Shown one piece after another: positions 16,832 to 25,059 of a DNA stretch of 51,552 nt. The notes under the pieces were generated by a model. It made no database searches. It had not been told where the DNA came from and saw nothing but the letters and a program-made list of their open reading frames with translations. Location: NCBI GenBank assembly GCA_023954855.1, contig JAGSGY010000036.1, positions 1 through 51,552 of the forward strand. The letters run 5' to 3'. Position numbers and translations under genes: made by a program. This stretch comes from Pseudomonadota bacterium. Its GTDB lineage: Bacteria; Myxococcota_A; UBA796; GCA-2862545. Positions within the stretch are counted from its first letter, which is position 1. Each line of letters opens with the position of its first letter.

Positions 16832-17209
16832 TCACGTCTTGAATGGCCACCACCAGCGGCCTCCAGGGGAGGGTACGCCGTGGAACGACGCCGTGTCCTC
16901 TTCATCGGAGAGCCAACGCAGGGTGAACTCGCTCTCGGCCACGCGAATCACGTCGCCAACCCGCAGAGCATGGTGATCGGTCACGCGCAGGTCGTTCACG
17001 AAGACACCGTTTCGCGAACCTGCATCGCGAAGCCAGAGCGTGCCGTTGTCGTTGTGCAGCCGAGCGTGGAAACGCGAGACACCATCTTCGATCAGGATGA
17101 TCTGATTCTCATCCGACCGCCCGATCGAGATCTCACTGCCATCGAGCACGGTGTAGCGATTGCCCTCGAGCGAACCCGCCGTGCACACCAGGACTGGTAC
17201 GTCCGCCAT
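16832..17209 (-). CDS. Small FHA-domain protein
   Basis: A 125-residue protein that is little more than one FHA domain: YTVLDGSEISIGRSDENQII at 19-38 with the phosphothreonine-binding GRS, VSRFHARLHND, and DAGSRNGVFVNDLRV with the SRNG loop. The C-terminal tail is Pro/Gly/Trp-rich (GVPSPGGRWWWPFKT). It lacks a signal peptide and should be cytoplasmic. It lies ten bases upstream of the twin-FHA gene and likely forms an operon with it. The 112-base gap between it and aroE may hold its promoter. Confidence 0.9.
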   Translation of the reverse strand: MADVPVLVCTAGSLEGNRYTVLDGSEISIGRSDENQIILIEDGVSRFHARLHNDNGTLWLRDAGSRNGVFVNDLRVTDHHALRVGDVIRVAESEFTLRWLSDEEDTASFHGVPSPGGRWWWPFKT

Positions 17210-17321
17210 GTGTTCTCGTCTCCCGCGCGGAGTCTAGCGCGAAGGACAGCGGATGTGCGCTGCGGGCAGGCGGAGTGAGTCGCAGCCCGGCCGGAAGTTC
17301 GCGTTCTGTGCGGAGTCCCCG

Positions 17322-18119
17322 CTAGGTCGGGACTGTCGGCTGCCGTCCCGTGAACAACTCGAAGGCGAGGGCCCCTTGGTGCACGAGCATGCGATGGCCC
17401 GTCTGGACCTTGAGACCACGCGCAGCAGCAGCGGCCAGCGCAGGCGGCTCGGCCATCCAGTAGTTGAGGTCGATCCAAGCCGAGGAGACGGGCAGCCGCG
17501 TCACATCGAATGCGGCGATGGTCTCGCTCGCCGGCCCGGAAGCGGCGTTCACCACGAGGGTCACATCCGAGGCGACGCTTGCGAAGGCATCGGGGCTGAG
17601 CGGCTCAGCGGTGATTTCGATCGAAAGGCCCAGCGCGTCGATGGCCCGCTGCGCGGTGGCCACGGTGCGATTGAGCCAGGTGATGCGCCGCACGCCTCGC
17701 CGAACGAGCGCAAGCACCACGGCGCGCCCTGCACCACCGGCACCGAGGACGACGGCGTGGCTGTCCACGAGGGAAAGCTCCAGCTCGTCGGCAGCGCGAC
17801 CGAAGCCCTCAACGTCGGTATTCCGCCCAATCAGCTGGCCATCGCGGCGCACCACCGCATTGGCCGCCCCAGTGGCGAGCACGTCGGGCCCAGCCTCGTC
17901 CAGCAGCGGGACCACGTCGAGCTTATGCGGGATGGTGAGATTGGCCCCGGCCAGCGTCTGGAGCAGCGGCTCGAGCGCGCCGGCGCGACCTACCTCGAGG
18001 GCCACATAGACCCCGTCGATGCCACACTCGGAGAACCACCGATTGTGCATGGCGGGCGACAGGGAGTGGGCCACCGGAGACCCCAGCAGCGCAAACACCG
18101 TGGTGTGACCGGTGATCAC
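17322..18119 (-). CDS. aroE: Shikimate dehydrogenase (NADP+)
   Basis: A 265-residue AroE with the expected motifs: SLSPAMHN at 19-26 and NLTIPHK at 60-66 (catalytic Lys66), GRNTDVEGF with Asp102, and the NADP-binding GAGGAGRA in the second domain. It reduces 3-dehydroshikimate to shikimate in the chorismate pathway. The ATG overlaps the ribF stop by four bases (ATGA), so ribF-aroE are coupled. Three other shikimate-pathway enzymes (AroB, AroQ, AroK) are encoded about 20 kb to the right in a separate cluster. Confidence 0.95.
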   Translation of the reverse strand: MITGHTTVFALLGSPVAHSLSPAMHNRWFSECGIDGVYVALEVGRAGALEPLLQTLAGANLTIPHKLDVVPLLDEAGPDVLATGAANAVVRRDGQLIGRNTDVEGFGRAADELELSLVDSHAVVLGAGGAGRAVVLALVRRGVRRITWLNRTVATAQRAIDALGLSIEITAEPLSPDAFASVASDVTLVVNAASGPASETIAAFDVTRLPVSSAWIDLNYWMAEPPALAAAAARGLKVQTGHRMLVHQGALAFELFTGRQPTVPT

Positions 18120-19030
18120 CCGAGAAGCTCGCGCGCCCGGGCCACGTCGAGGGCGATCTGGTGCTTGAGTTCCTCGAGGCCAGCAAAGGCCTTCTCGGCG
18201 CGCACGAAGTCGACCAGACCGACGTGAAGGCGCTTGCCGTAGAGATCCCCCGCGAAGTCGAACAAGTGGACCTCGAGACGGCGGGTCTCGCCACCAAAGG
18301 TCGGCCGCTTGCCCAGGTTCGCGACGCCCTCAACCACTTGACCATCGATCTGAACGCGCACCGCGTACACACCGTCGGGTGGCAACAGCGCGGTCTCTGT
18401 GGTCACGTTGGCAGTCGGAAAGCCGATGGTGCGCCCTCGCGCATCGCCGTGCAGCACCTCGCCGACCACCTCGTGGGGCCGGCCGAGCAAGACACCCGCT
18501 TCATGGATCCGCCCGTCGAGCACGGCCTGCCGGATGCGAGAGCTCGAGACCACAGCACCTTCGAGCTCGAAAGGCGAGACCTGCTCGATGTCGATGTCGA
18601 GCCAATCGCGAAGTTTCTCGACCGTGCCCTCTCGACCGCGGCCGAAGCGAAAGTCCCAGCCGAGCACCAGGGCCGAGGCCTGAAGGCGAGCACCGAGGAT
18701 CTCCCGCGCAAACCACTCAGCGCTGTGGGCACCGAAGTCGAGCGAGAACGGCTCCACGACGACGTGGTCGATTCCGACCTCGGCGAGACGCGCCGCCTTG
18801 TCCTCAAGGGTCTGGATCCGACGAATCGGATTTCCCGGACGGAGCACGTCGCGCGGGGCCGGATCGAAGGTGTAGACCACCGCCGGAGCGCCGATCGAGC
18901 GGGCTTTCGCCAGGGTCGCTGCGAGCAAAGAGCGGTGTCCGAGATGCACGCCGTCGAAGTTGCCAATCGTCACCACCGGTCCCGGGGACGGGGCGCGATA
19001 CGCGGCAGATCCTGCGATGATGGCGGACAT
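18116..19030 (-). CDS. ribF: Bifunctional riboflavin kinase/FAD synthetase
   Basis: A 304-residue RibF. The N-terminal nucleotidyltransferase (FMN adenylyltransferase) domain has TIGNFDGVHLGHRSLL near residue 20-35; the C-terminal riboflavin kinase domain has GRTIGFPTANV with DGVYAVRV. The protein makes FMN and FAD from riboflavin. Start 19030 (MSAIIAG) is chosen because GGAAG precedes it and the conserved part begins immediately after; the frame is open further upstream but without homology features. Overlaps aroE by four bases. Divergent from the small secreted-protein gene at 19134. Confidence 0.93.
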   Translation of the reverse strand: MSAIIAGSAAYRAPSPGPVVTIGNFDGVHLGHRSLLAATLAKARSIGAPAVVYTFDPAPRDVLRPGNPIRRIQTLEDKAARLAEVGIDHVVVEPFSLDFGAHSAEWFAREILGARLQASALVLGWDFRFGRGREGTVEKLRDWLDIDIEQVSPFELEGAVVSSSRIRQAVLDGRIHEAGVLLGRPHEVVGEVLHGDARGRTIGFPTANVTTETALLPPDGVYAVRVQIDGQVVEGVANLGKRPTFGGETRRLEVHLFDFAGDLYGKRLHVGLVDFVRAEKAFAGLEELKHQIALDVARARELLG

Positions 19031-19089
19031 GGGCTTCCTTCCGAGGGCGACCGAGTAACCGAAGCCAGACCGAAGGGCACTCCGGCAGC

Positions 19090-19117
19090 TTGACACCGAG
19101 GACCCGCGCAATAACGC
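19090..19117 (+). promoter_or_regulatory. Candidate sigma-70-type promoter
   Basis: TTGACA (19090-19095, perfect -35) is followed 16 bases later by TAACGC (19112-19117), a poor -10. It faces the small secreted-protein gene, whose ATG at 19134 has GGAGG at 19125-19129. The -10 is weak, so this is only a candidate. Confidence 0.4.
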
Positions 19118-19133
19118 TGGCCACGGAGGTTCG

Positions 19134-19544
19134 ATGCGCCTGTTCACACTCGCCCTTGCCCTTGTCCTCGGCTCGACTGCGGTGGCCGGCGGCATCATGG
19201 GCGGCGATGCCCCGAGTCGAATCCCGATTCCAGCCGAAGAGTTCTCGGCGAGCGTCGAGGACACATCGGGAACCATCGTCAGCGTCGAGCGCGTCACCTA
19301 CAACGGCGAAGTCTTCCTCTACGGCAACCTGGGCGAGGCCCAGGTGACGATTCCGTTCGAGCGCATCTCCGAGGTCCGCGTCGAGCCGCACCCCGACAAG
19401 GACAAGGTCACCGTGATGGCTGTTCTGAAGGACGCAGACCCAGTCACCATCACCGCTGAGCACGACATGCCCTGCTATGGCGCAACCCCGTTCGGCAACT
19501 ACAAGATCGAGATCGAGAAGGTTCGCCGAATCGCCTTCCCGTAG
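19134..19544 (+). CDS. Small exported protein of unknown function
   Basis: A 136-residue protein starting with a good signal peptide (MRLFTLALALVLGSTAVAGG, cleavage after AVA) and RBS GGAGG four bases before the ATG. The mature part is a compact beta-rich sequence (GTIVSVERVTYNGEVFLYGN, VTIPFERISEVRVEP, VTVMAVLKDADPVTITAEHD). The FERISEVRVEP region looks like a small beta-barrel or Sm-like fold, but no family is recognised. It is followed 33 bases later by a TPR-like exported protein, perhaps as an operon. Confidence 0.75.
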   Translation: MRLFTLALALVLGSTAVAGGIMGGDAPSRIPIPAEEFSASVEDTSGTIVSVERVTYNGEVFLYGNLGEAQVTIPFERISEVRVEPHPDKDKVTVMAVLKDADPVTITAEHDMPCYGATPFGNYKIEIEKVRRIAFP

Positions 19545-19577
19545 GAACCAAGAGCGCTCGAAGAGGTCAGTAGCGCC

Positions 19578-20567
19578 ATGCTCACCACCCTCTTCGCCCT
19601 TCTGCTCATCCTGCCGCTCTGGGCCCAAGAACCCGCACCGCTCAGTTTCGACGACGCCGAGTCGCTCAACATTGAAGAGAGCAGCCCCAGCTTTCAGCGA
19701 GCCGTTCGCAAGCGCTCCGAGGCCATCTCCACAGTGGAGTCCGCGGCGCTCGCGGTCGAGCTGCCCTCCGCCGACCGGTACGACCTAAGACTAAAGCTGG
19801 CCCACCTGCAGCACGAGCAGGCCCGCGCGACACGTGACGAGACGTTGCTACTGGCCGCCGCCCAAATCTATGGGCAACTGTACGCCGAGTCGCCCCGCCA
19901 CCCACAGGCTGCACACGTGCTGTTCTTCCTGGGCTTCGCGCTGCACGGACTCGGTGAAGCGTCAGCGAACGACGTGCTCTACCAGGTGCTGACCACCTTC
20001 CCCTCGTCGGAGTACGTTCCGCATGCGTTGCTTCACACCGGCGAGTCCGAGTTCGCCAACGAGCGCTGGGAGCACGCTGCCGGACGGTACGAAGTCGCCG
20101 CGGAGTACACCTTCCCGTTCCGGGACTTCGCGCTCTACAAGCTCGCGTGGACGCATCGAAAGCGCGGAGACACCCGCGCCGCCGTCGACACGATGACACG
20201 CGCCATCGAGAGTGCTCGTCCGGGCCTTGCCCAGGTCGCGCTCACCGCCCTCACCTACTGGAGCGAAGAGCAAGGCTGGAGCGTGGACCCCGCTCTGGGA
20301 ACGCCGCGTGCACAGCCGACGTGCCTCGACGACATCCCCGGTCAGAGGGCCGCCATCGCCGCGCAGCCGATGGCCCCGCAGGCGCTGTCTCTACAACACG
20401 ACATCGTGCGTTGTGTCGACGAGCGAGCCGCCCCGATGCTGCAGGCCGAGCTGCGACGGTTGATCAGCGGCTATGGCCGCGACTCAAACTGGTGGAAGCT
20501 ACAGGACAAGTCCACCCGGCGGCAGGCGAAAGAGCTGCTTCGCACAGCCGAGGCTCGACTTCCTTGA
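19578..20567 (+). CDS. Exported TPR-like protein
   Basis: A 329-residue protein with an N-terminal signal (MLTTLFALLLILPLWAQ). The mature chain is helical, with TPR-like pieces such as AAQIYGQLYAESPRHPQAAH, VLFFLGFALHGLGEASANDV and FALYKLAWTHRKRGDTRAAV, a spacing seen in periplasmic TPR proteins of the Tol/BamD/YbgF type. C-terminal basic tail (RRQAKELLRTAEARLP). It probably binds proteins in the periplasm; no enzymatic motif is seen. The next gene downstream (MBL fold) has its own likely promoter. Confidence 0.75.
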   Translation: MLTTLFALLLILPLWAQEPAPLSFDDAESLNIEESSPSFQRAVRKRSEAISTVESAALAVELPSADRYDLRLKLAHLQHEQARATRDETLLLAAAQIYGQLYAESPRHPQAAHVLFFLGFALHGLGEASANDVLYQVLTTFPSSEYVPHALLHTGESEFANERWEHAAGRYEVAAEYTFPFRDFALYKLAWTHRKRGDTRAAVDTMTRAIESARPGLAQVALTALTYWSEEQGWSVDPALGTPRAQPTCLDDIPGQRAAIAAQPMAPQALSLQHDIVRCVDERAAPMLQAELRRLISGYGRDSNWWKLQDKSTRRQAKELLRTAEARLP

Positions 20568-20642
20568 GCAACACGATGGAACGCGTTGCATCAAACTGAA
20601 ACCAGGCTTGGCCCTGCGACCAGCGATGACGGCTTCCCCTAG

Positions 20643-20658
20643 CGGCACGAATCCTGCA
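20643..20658 (+). promoter_or_regulatory. Sigma-54-like promoter candidate before the MBL-fold gene
   Basis: CGGCACG-AATC-CTGCA at 20643-20658 keeps the invariant GG (20644-20645) and GC (20656-20657) at ten bases apart and matches 10 of 12 consensus positions, missing the first T and the T of TTGC. The predicted start near 20669 leaves about 16 bases to the ATG at 20685, with GAGGTG as RBS. Weaker than the site at 5728. Confidence 0.45.
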
Positions 20659-20684
20659 CTCTCCTAAGCATTGCGAGGTGCCCG

Positions 20685-21545
20685 ATGCAGACCGAAGCCT
20701 TCTACGACAAAGCGACCGGAACGATCAGCTACGTGGTGTTCGATGATGAGAGCAAGGACGCCATCATCATCGATCCCGTGCTCGACTTCGACCCCATCGC
20801 GGTCCGCGTCACGCACACGTCGGCACAACGGCTGCTCTCCTTCGTCAGCGACCATGAGCTCAAGGTGCACTACATCGTCGAGACGCACGCCCACGCCGAT
20901 CATCTGTCCTCATCGCAGCTACTGAAGGCTGAGTTGGGCGCGAAGATCGCCATCGGCGAGCACATCCAGACGACACAGGCCACCTTCAAGGCGGTGTTCC
21001 AGCTCGAAGACGACTTCAAGACGGACGGCTCGCAATTCGACCGCCTGCTTGGGGATGGCGAGACGCTCGAGGCGGGAAGCCTCTCCTTCCAGGTCTTGCA
21101 CACGCCAGGTCACACCCCCGCCGACATCTCGCTCTACACCGAGGGTGCCGTCTACACGGGCGATGCCCTGTTCATGCCGGACTTCGGCACGGGACGATGC
21201 GACTTTCCCGACGGCAGCGCCGAGAATCTCTACACCTCGATTACCGAGAAGCTGTACACCCTTCCCGAAGACACCACGGTCTACGTCGGACACGACTACG
21301 GCACCGCCGACCGCGGGCCCGCTTGGGTCACGACGATTGCGGCGTGCCGGGCCGAGAACAAGCAGCTTCGCGCGGGCGTCGACCGCGAGACCTTCGTCGA
21401 TTGGCGCAAGGCCCGAGACGCTGTGCTCAAGCCGCCGCGCCTGCTCTTCCAGAGCGTGCAGGTGAACGTCCGGGCCGGACAGATGCCGCCGGCCGAGGAA
21501 AATGGACGGAGCTACCTCAAGATCCCAGTCGGCCTGTTCGACTAG
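20685..21545 (+). CDS. MBL-fold hydrolase, ETHE1/Blh-like (possible persulfide dioxygenase)
   Basis: A 286-residue metallo-beta-lactamase-fold protein. The zinc/iron motif THAHADH at 67-73 (H68, H70, D72, H73), HTPGHTP further on, TGDALFMPDFGTGRCDFPDG, and VGHDYG make the full ligand set, and the DFGTGRCDF stretch is typical of the persulfide dioxygenase (ETHE1/Blh) branch. That family oxidises glutathione persulfide to sulfite and uses one mononuclear iron; whether this one does so or is a glyoxalase II-like hydrolase is not decidable here. RBS GAGGTG is well placed, and its stop overlaps the convergent gene by CTAG. Confidence 0.85.
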   Translation: MQTEAFYDKATGTISYVVFDDESKDAIIIDPVLDFDPIAVRVTHTSAQRLLSFVSDHELKVHYIVETHAHADHLSSSQLLKAELGAKIAIGEHIQTTQATFKAVFQLEDDFKTDGSQFDRLLGDGETLEAGSLSFQVLHTPGHTPADISLYTEGAVYTGDALFMPDFGTGRCDFPDGSAENLYTSITEKLYTLPEDTTVYVGHDYGTADRGPAWVTTIAACRAENKQLRAGVDRETFVDWRKARDAVLKPPRLLFQSVQVNVRAGQMPPAEENGRSYLKIPVGLFD

Positions 21546-22627
21546 AGAGCGCTCGCCTTCAGAGGCCCGCTCGGCCCATCGGGAGACTGCAAGACGCACC
21601 CCTCGATGGTGTAGGCGCCAAAGGGCTGCTCCAGGCCATCGAGCTCCAGGCGCTCGAGGTCGGCCGGGCAGGCCCCGTAGGTGCGACGAAAGCGGGCTGC
21701 GCGGGCAGCGAGCTGGATCAGCTCGAGCTTTGCGCGGTGGGCGGCGGCGATGCGCTCAATGTCGAGGATCGCTCCGCCCTGCAGCTTCTTGTAGATCGGG
21801 TGGGCATAGCCATCGACCTCGATCTGCCAGCTCTCGAGCCCTGTGCTTCGCTCGGCCCAAGGCAGCTCGCGTAGCGCCACATAGCGGTCATAGACGGGAT
21901 GAAAGACGTTCACGGCCTGAGCGAGTCCGAGGCCAGTGAAGCCGGCGAGGAGCCCCGACGCGGAGTCATCAAAGGCCTCAAGCTCTCCCGTGTAGACCGC
22001 GTAGTCGAGCACTGCGTGCAGATCGGGTCCGACGCGGACGAGCCCATCGATGCGCTTGACCGCCGAGTCATAGCTCGCCGGGGAAGCGCCGCGAAGCAGA
22101 GGAAGCATGCTCTCACTAGCGGTCTCGACCAGACCTGCGCCCTGTTCCCACGTTCCGAGGTCGGACTGGAGCACATGTCCGACCCGCCACAGGGACTCGA
22201 GGTCGGTGAGCGCCGAGACGACATCGCCCCCCGCCGCAGCAAGCTCAGCCCGCGACTTCACCAGGACGAGCCAGCCCTGCCAGTGTGCGGGCTCGGTGAT
22301 GCGGTCTGAGGCGCGGGCACAGGTGTGGGTGGCCAGCACCCCATCGATCTGCAAGTCGAGAGACCGTACGAACTCGGCGTGTTCGGCGGATGTACCGCCC
22401 TCTCCCCGAAGGAACTTCGCATCGGCGGTGCGCATCTTGGACAAGGCCGGCGACAGGGCGTCAATCTGATCGAAGACCGCACAGTCGTCGCCATCGACGG
22501 GCGAAGCGACCTGACGCGACACTACGGTGGCCCGCGTATCGCCAGACACCTTCGTGCCGTAGGCCCAGAAGCCAATCAGAAGAAGCAGCACGGCCGAGAT
22601 GGCCGCGAGGATTCCACGAGTCTGCAG
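21542..22627 (-). CDS. Single-pass membrane protein of unknown function
   Basis: About 361 residues if started at the CTG at 22627, or 349 from the GTG at 22591. The CTG start has a GGAGG six bases upstream (22634-22638) and gives QTRGILAAISAVLLLLIGFW, a natural signal anchor with a basic N terminus; the GTG cuts the anchor and has no RBS. After the anchor the chain is mostly helical, alanine- and leucine-rich, with a C-terminal motif FRRTYGACPADLERLELDG seen in short, barrel-associated or secretion-like hypothetical proteins. The function is not recognised. Convergent with the MBL-fold gene, sharing CTAG. Confidence 0.65.
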   Translation of the reverse strand: MQTRGILAAISAVLLLLIGFWAYGTKVSGDTRATVVSRQVASPVDGDDCAVFDQIDALSPALSKMRTADAKFLRGEGGTSAEHAEFVRSLDLQIDGVLATHTCARASDRITEPAHWQGWLVLVKSRAELAAAGGDVVSALTDLESLWRVGHVLQSDLGTWEQGAGLVETASESMLPLLRGASPASYDSAVKRIDGLVRVGPDLHAVLDYAVYTGELEAFDDSASGLLAGFTGLGLAQAVNVFHPVYDRYVALRELPWAERSTGLESWQIEVDGYAHPIYKKLQGGAILDIERIAAAHRAKLELIQLAARAARFRRTYGACPADLERLELDGLEQPFGAYTIEGCVLQSPDGPSGPLKASAL

Positions 22628-22678
22628 AGCACACCTCCGGGCGCAGCCTACCCGACGACGACGCGCTGAGCACGCCGG

Positions 22679-23494
22679 TCAGCTGCCGAGGGCTCCGGCG
22701 CTGGCCAGAGACTCGAGGGCCGTTCGAACCTCGTCTTCACCCCAGCCGGTCTCAAGAACGAGCTCCTCGACCGTGCTCGCCTCGTCGATGGACTCAAGAA
22801 GGTGCATGGCACCGGGATGCACGGGTCGCGGTGGGTGCGGCCCATCCCAGAGCAGCCAGCCCACCTCGCTCTTGTCGCCCCGAGCCAGACGCTCAGGGGA
22901 ACCGGGCAGACTCGCGGTGTGGCAGAGCAGGTGGACGCGCTCACCGATTTCCTGCGCGGGCGCCGGCCAGAGCCTGTCGGCCCAGGAAGGCATCGCCTCG
23001 GGGAGTTCCTCATCGCTGTACACGACCTCTCCGACCGTAGTGCCGAGCATCGCCGCGATCTCTTCGCTGCCGTCGGCCTCACCGCGACTCACCACCACGC
23101 CCGTCTCGCGCAGAACGCCCGCAAGCCAGGAGCCATCTGGCATGAGGGCCATGCCGCTCTCGAGAACGGGCCAGCCGCGAGCCAGTGCGTGGAGCTCGGT
23201 CACGCGCTCGAGCACGGCGCGGGTCTCTGCGCTGGGCTCTTGGGTCCATGCGACGCGGGCGTCATCGACAAGTGCCGCAGCCGGCCACGTCTCGAGCCAG
23301 GCTTGGCAGATGCGCGAGGCCGCCTCGTAGTCCTCGTGGTGAAGCACCACCGGAAGCAGGTGACCCAGAGACTCGCGCGATGCGACGAGCGCCTCTTTGG
23401 TGTAGAAGGCCTCGCGCAGCCGAATGCCAATGTCGACGGTACCCTCGGCCTCGGTGCCGCTCGGAAGCCATGGTCCGGGAGGGAGAATCCTCAC
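22679..23494 (-). CDS. Hypothetical protein (271 aa) coupled to an aldehyde dehydrogenase
   Basis: A 271-residue protein with no signal peptide. The only recognisable feature is a C-terminal 40-residue segment (ESIDEASTVEELVLETGWGE, DEVRTALESLASAGALGS) with the shape of a winged-helix or helical binding domain. The remainder shows no known motif. The ATG overlaps the aldehyde dehydrogenase stop by four bases (ATGA), so translation is probably coupled. Codon use looks normal for the window. Confidence 0.75.
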   Translation of the reverse strand: MRILPPGPWLPSGTEAEGTVDIGIRLREAFYTKEALVASRESLGHLLPVVLHHEDYEAASRICQAWLETWPAAALVDDARVAWTQEPSAETRAVLERVTELHALARGWPVLESGMALMPDGSWLAGVLRETGVVVSRGEADGSEEIAAMLGTTVGEVVYSDEELPEAMPSWADRLWPAPAQEIGERVHLLCHTASLPGSPERLARGDKSEVGWLLWDGPHPPRPVHPGAMHLLESIDEASTVEELVLETGWGEDEVRTALESLASAGALGS

Positions 23495-25029
23495 TTGCCC
23501 GAGACCTTGGCCACCCGCTTGCGGAGCAGGCCGAGCAGACGGAACACCCGCGTGAACGACCCGAGCTGGAACTCGGCCAGCGTGTGGCCCATGTCGAGCA
23601 GCTCAGAAGACACGGGAAGCCAGAAGGCCTCGGGAGCGCTGTTCTTGTCGACGATGACGGTTCGGGGACGCGCAAAGGTGTGGTACGCGTGTCTCGACGC
23701 CGCGATGCCCGTCCCAGTCTCTTTGGTTCCCGTCCATGGAATCGACGGAATGACGCCGGCGAACTTGTGGGTGTTTACGTGCGCTAGCCCGACCTCGAGG
23801 CGGCGGGCAATCTGCTCACCGCGGCGAAGGTCACGCGTCCACACCGACCCGCCCAAGCCGAAGCGCGAGGCGTTGGCCCGACTCACGGCCTCGTCGGTGT
23901 TGGCGACCCGGACAATGGCCACGACCGGTCCGAAGGTCTCTTCGGTGACGACGTCCATGCCCATGTCGCAGTGATCGAGGACGGTCGGCAGGTAGCCGTA
24001 GCCCGTGCCCGTCGCCTTGCCGCCGCATCGCAACGTCGCGCCCTTCTCGACGGCATCCGCCACATGGGCCTCGACGATGCGGAGCTGGTTGATGTTCTGG
24101 AGGGGACCCACGTCGACCTCTTCGGAGGGCGTGGTACGCAGACGCTCCACCGAGGCGGTGAACTTGTCGATGAACGCGTCGGCCACGGCATCCTCGACGT
24201 AGATGCGCTCAACCGCACTGCAGTCCTGCCCCGCATTGTGCATCGACGCCCAGACGAGGCCCTGCACCGTGCGATCGAGATCACAGTCGGCCAGCACGAT
24301 GGCCGCATCCTTGCCACCGAGTTCGACCGAGAATGGAATCAGGCGCTCGGCGGCGCGGGCCGCCACCTTCTTGCCCGTCGCGACCGAGCCCGTGAACACC
24401 AGGCCGTCGATGTCGCCCTCGACGAGAGCCGCGCCCACCGCGCCGCCGCCCACCACGATGCCGACGAGGCCAGCCGGAAAGAGGTCTTCACAGAGCTTGG
24501 CGAGCCAAAGAGCCGTGCGAGGCGTGTGCTCGGAGGGCTTGAGCACCACGCCATTTCCGGCGAGCAGCGCCGGGAAGATTGACTTGTGGAACTGAAGCAG
24601 CGGGTAGTTCCACGGCTCGATGATGCCGATGACACCGCGAGGAACCTGCTCGACCACCGCCTTCTTGCCGGGGAAGGTCAGCGCCGAGAGCGACACGCGC
24701 TCAGGACTGAGAGCCTGGGAAGCCACCGCCACCGCGCCCTTGGTGTAGTCGACGATCGTGGCGACTTCGCTGATCAGGCTGTCAGCCGAGGCGCGTCCCA
24801 TCTCGATGTCGAGCAGGGCCAACACTTCGTGGCGTTGCTCAGCGATCCGCCGGCCGAGATCGAGAACCCGGCGCGATCGCTCGGCGAGCGGAGTCGCCGC
24901 CCAGCCGCGCTGGGCCGATCGCGCGCGTTCGATGACCGCGGCGACCTCACTAGGCTCGTTCCAGGGGACATCATCAAGGGCTTCGCCGGTGGCGGGATTG
25001 ACGGAGCCGGGACGGGGATCTGCGCTCAT
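23491..25029 (-). CDS. Aldehyde dehydrogenase family protein
   Basis: A 512-residue NAD(P)-dependent aldehyde dehydrogenase. Motifs are IIEPWNYPLLQFH, VLKPSEHTPRTALW, FTGSVATGKKVA (cofactor loop), VELGGKDAAIVLADCDLD with the general-base Glu, and HNAGQDCSAVERIYV with the catalytic Cys. It oxidises an aldehyde to the acid; the substrate is unknown. The C-terminal ~40 residues (LDMGHTLAEFQLGSFTRVFR) extend past the usual fold. The start 25029 (MSADPRPG) has GAGG four bases upstream; an ATG at 25053 lacks an RBS. It is followed by the coupled 271-residue unknown. Confidence 0.9.
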   Translation of the reverse strand: MSADPRPGSVNPATGEALDDVPWNEPSEVAAVIERARSAQRGWAATPLAERSRRVLDLGRRIAEQRHEVLALLDIEMGRASADSLISEVATIVDYTKGAVAVASQALSPERVSLSALTFPGKKAVVEQVPRGVIGIIEPWNYPLLQFHKSIFPALLAGNGVVLKPSEHTPRTALWLAKLCEDLFPAGLVGIVVGGGAVGAALVEGDIDGLVFTGSVATGKKVAARAAERLIPFSVELGGKDAAIVLADCDLDRTVQGLVWASMHNAGQDCSAVERIYVEDAVADAFIDKFTASVERLRTTPSEEVDVGPLQNINQLRIVEAHVADAVEKGATLRCGGKATGTGYGYLPTVLDHCDMGMDVVTEETFGPVVAIVRVANTDEAVSRANASRFGLGGSVWTRDLRRGEQIARRLEVGLAHVNTHKFAGVIPSIPWTGTKETGTGIAASRHAYHTFARPRTVIVDKNSAPEAFWLPVSSELLDMGHTLAEFQLGSFTRVFRLLGLLRKRVAKVSGK

Positions 25030-25059
25030 GAAAACCTCGTGCGCCGAAGGCATACCGCG

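Noticed and set aside
14842-16842. Open frame of 666 codons antisense to HEAT-like and FHA genes
   Set aside because: No motif; the minus-strand FHA signatures and lipobox decide for the other strand.
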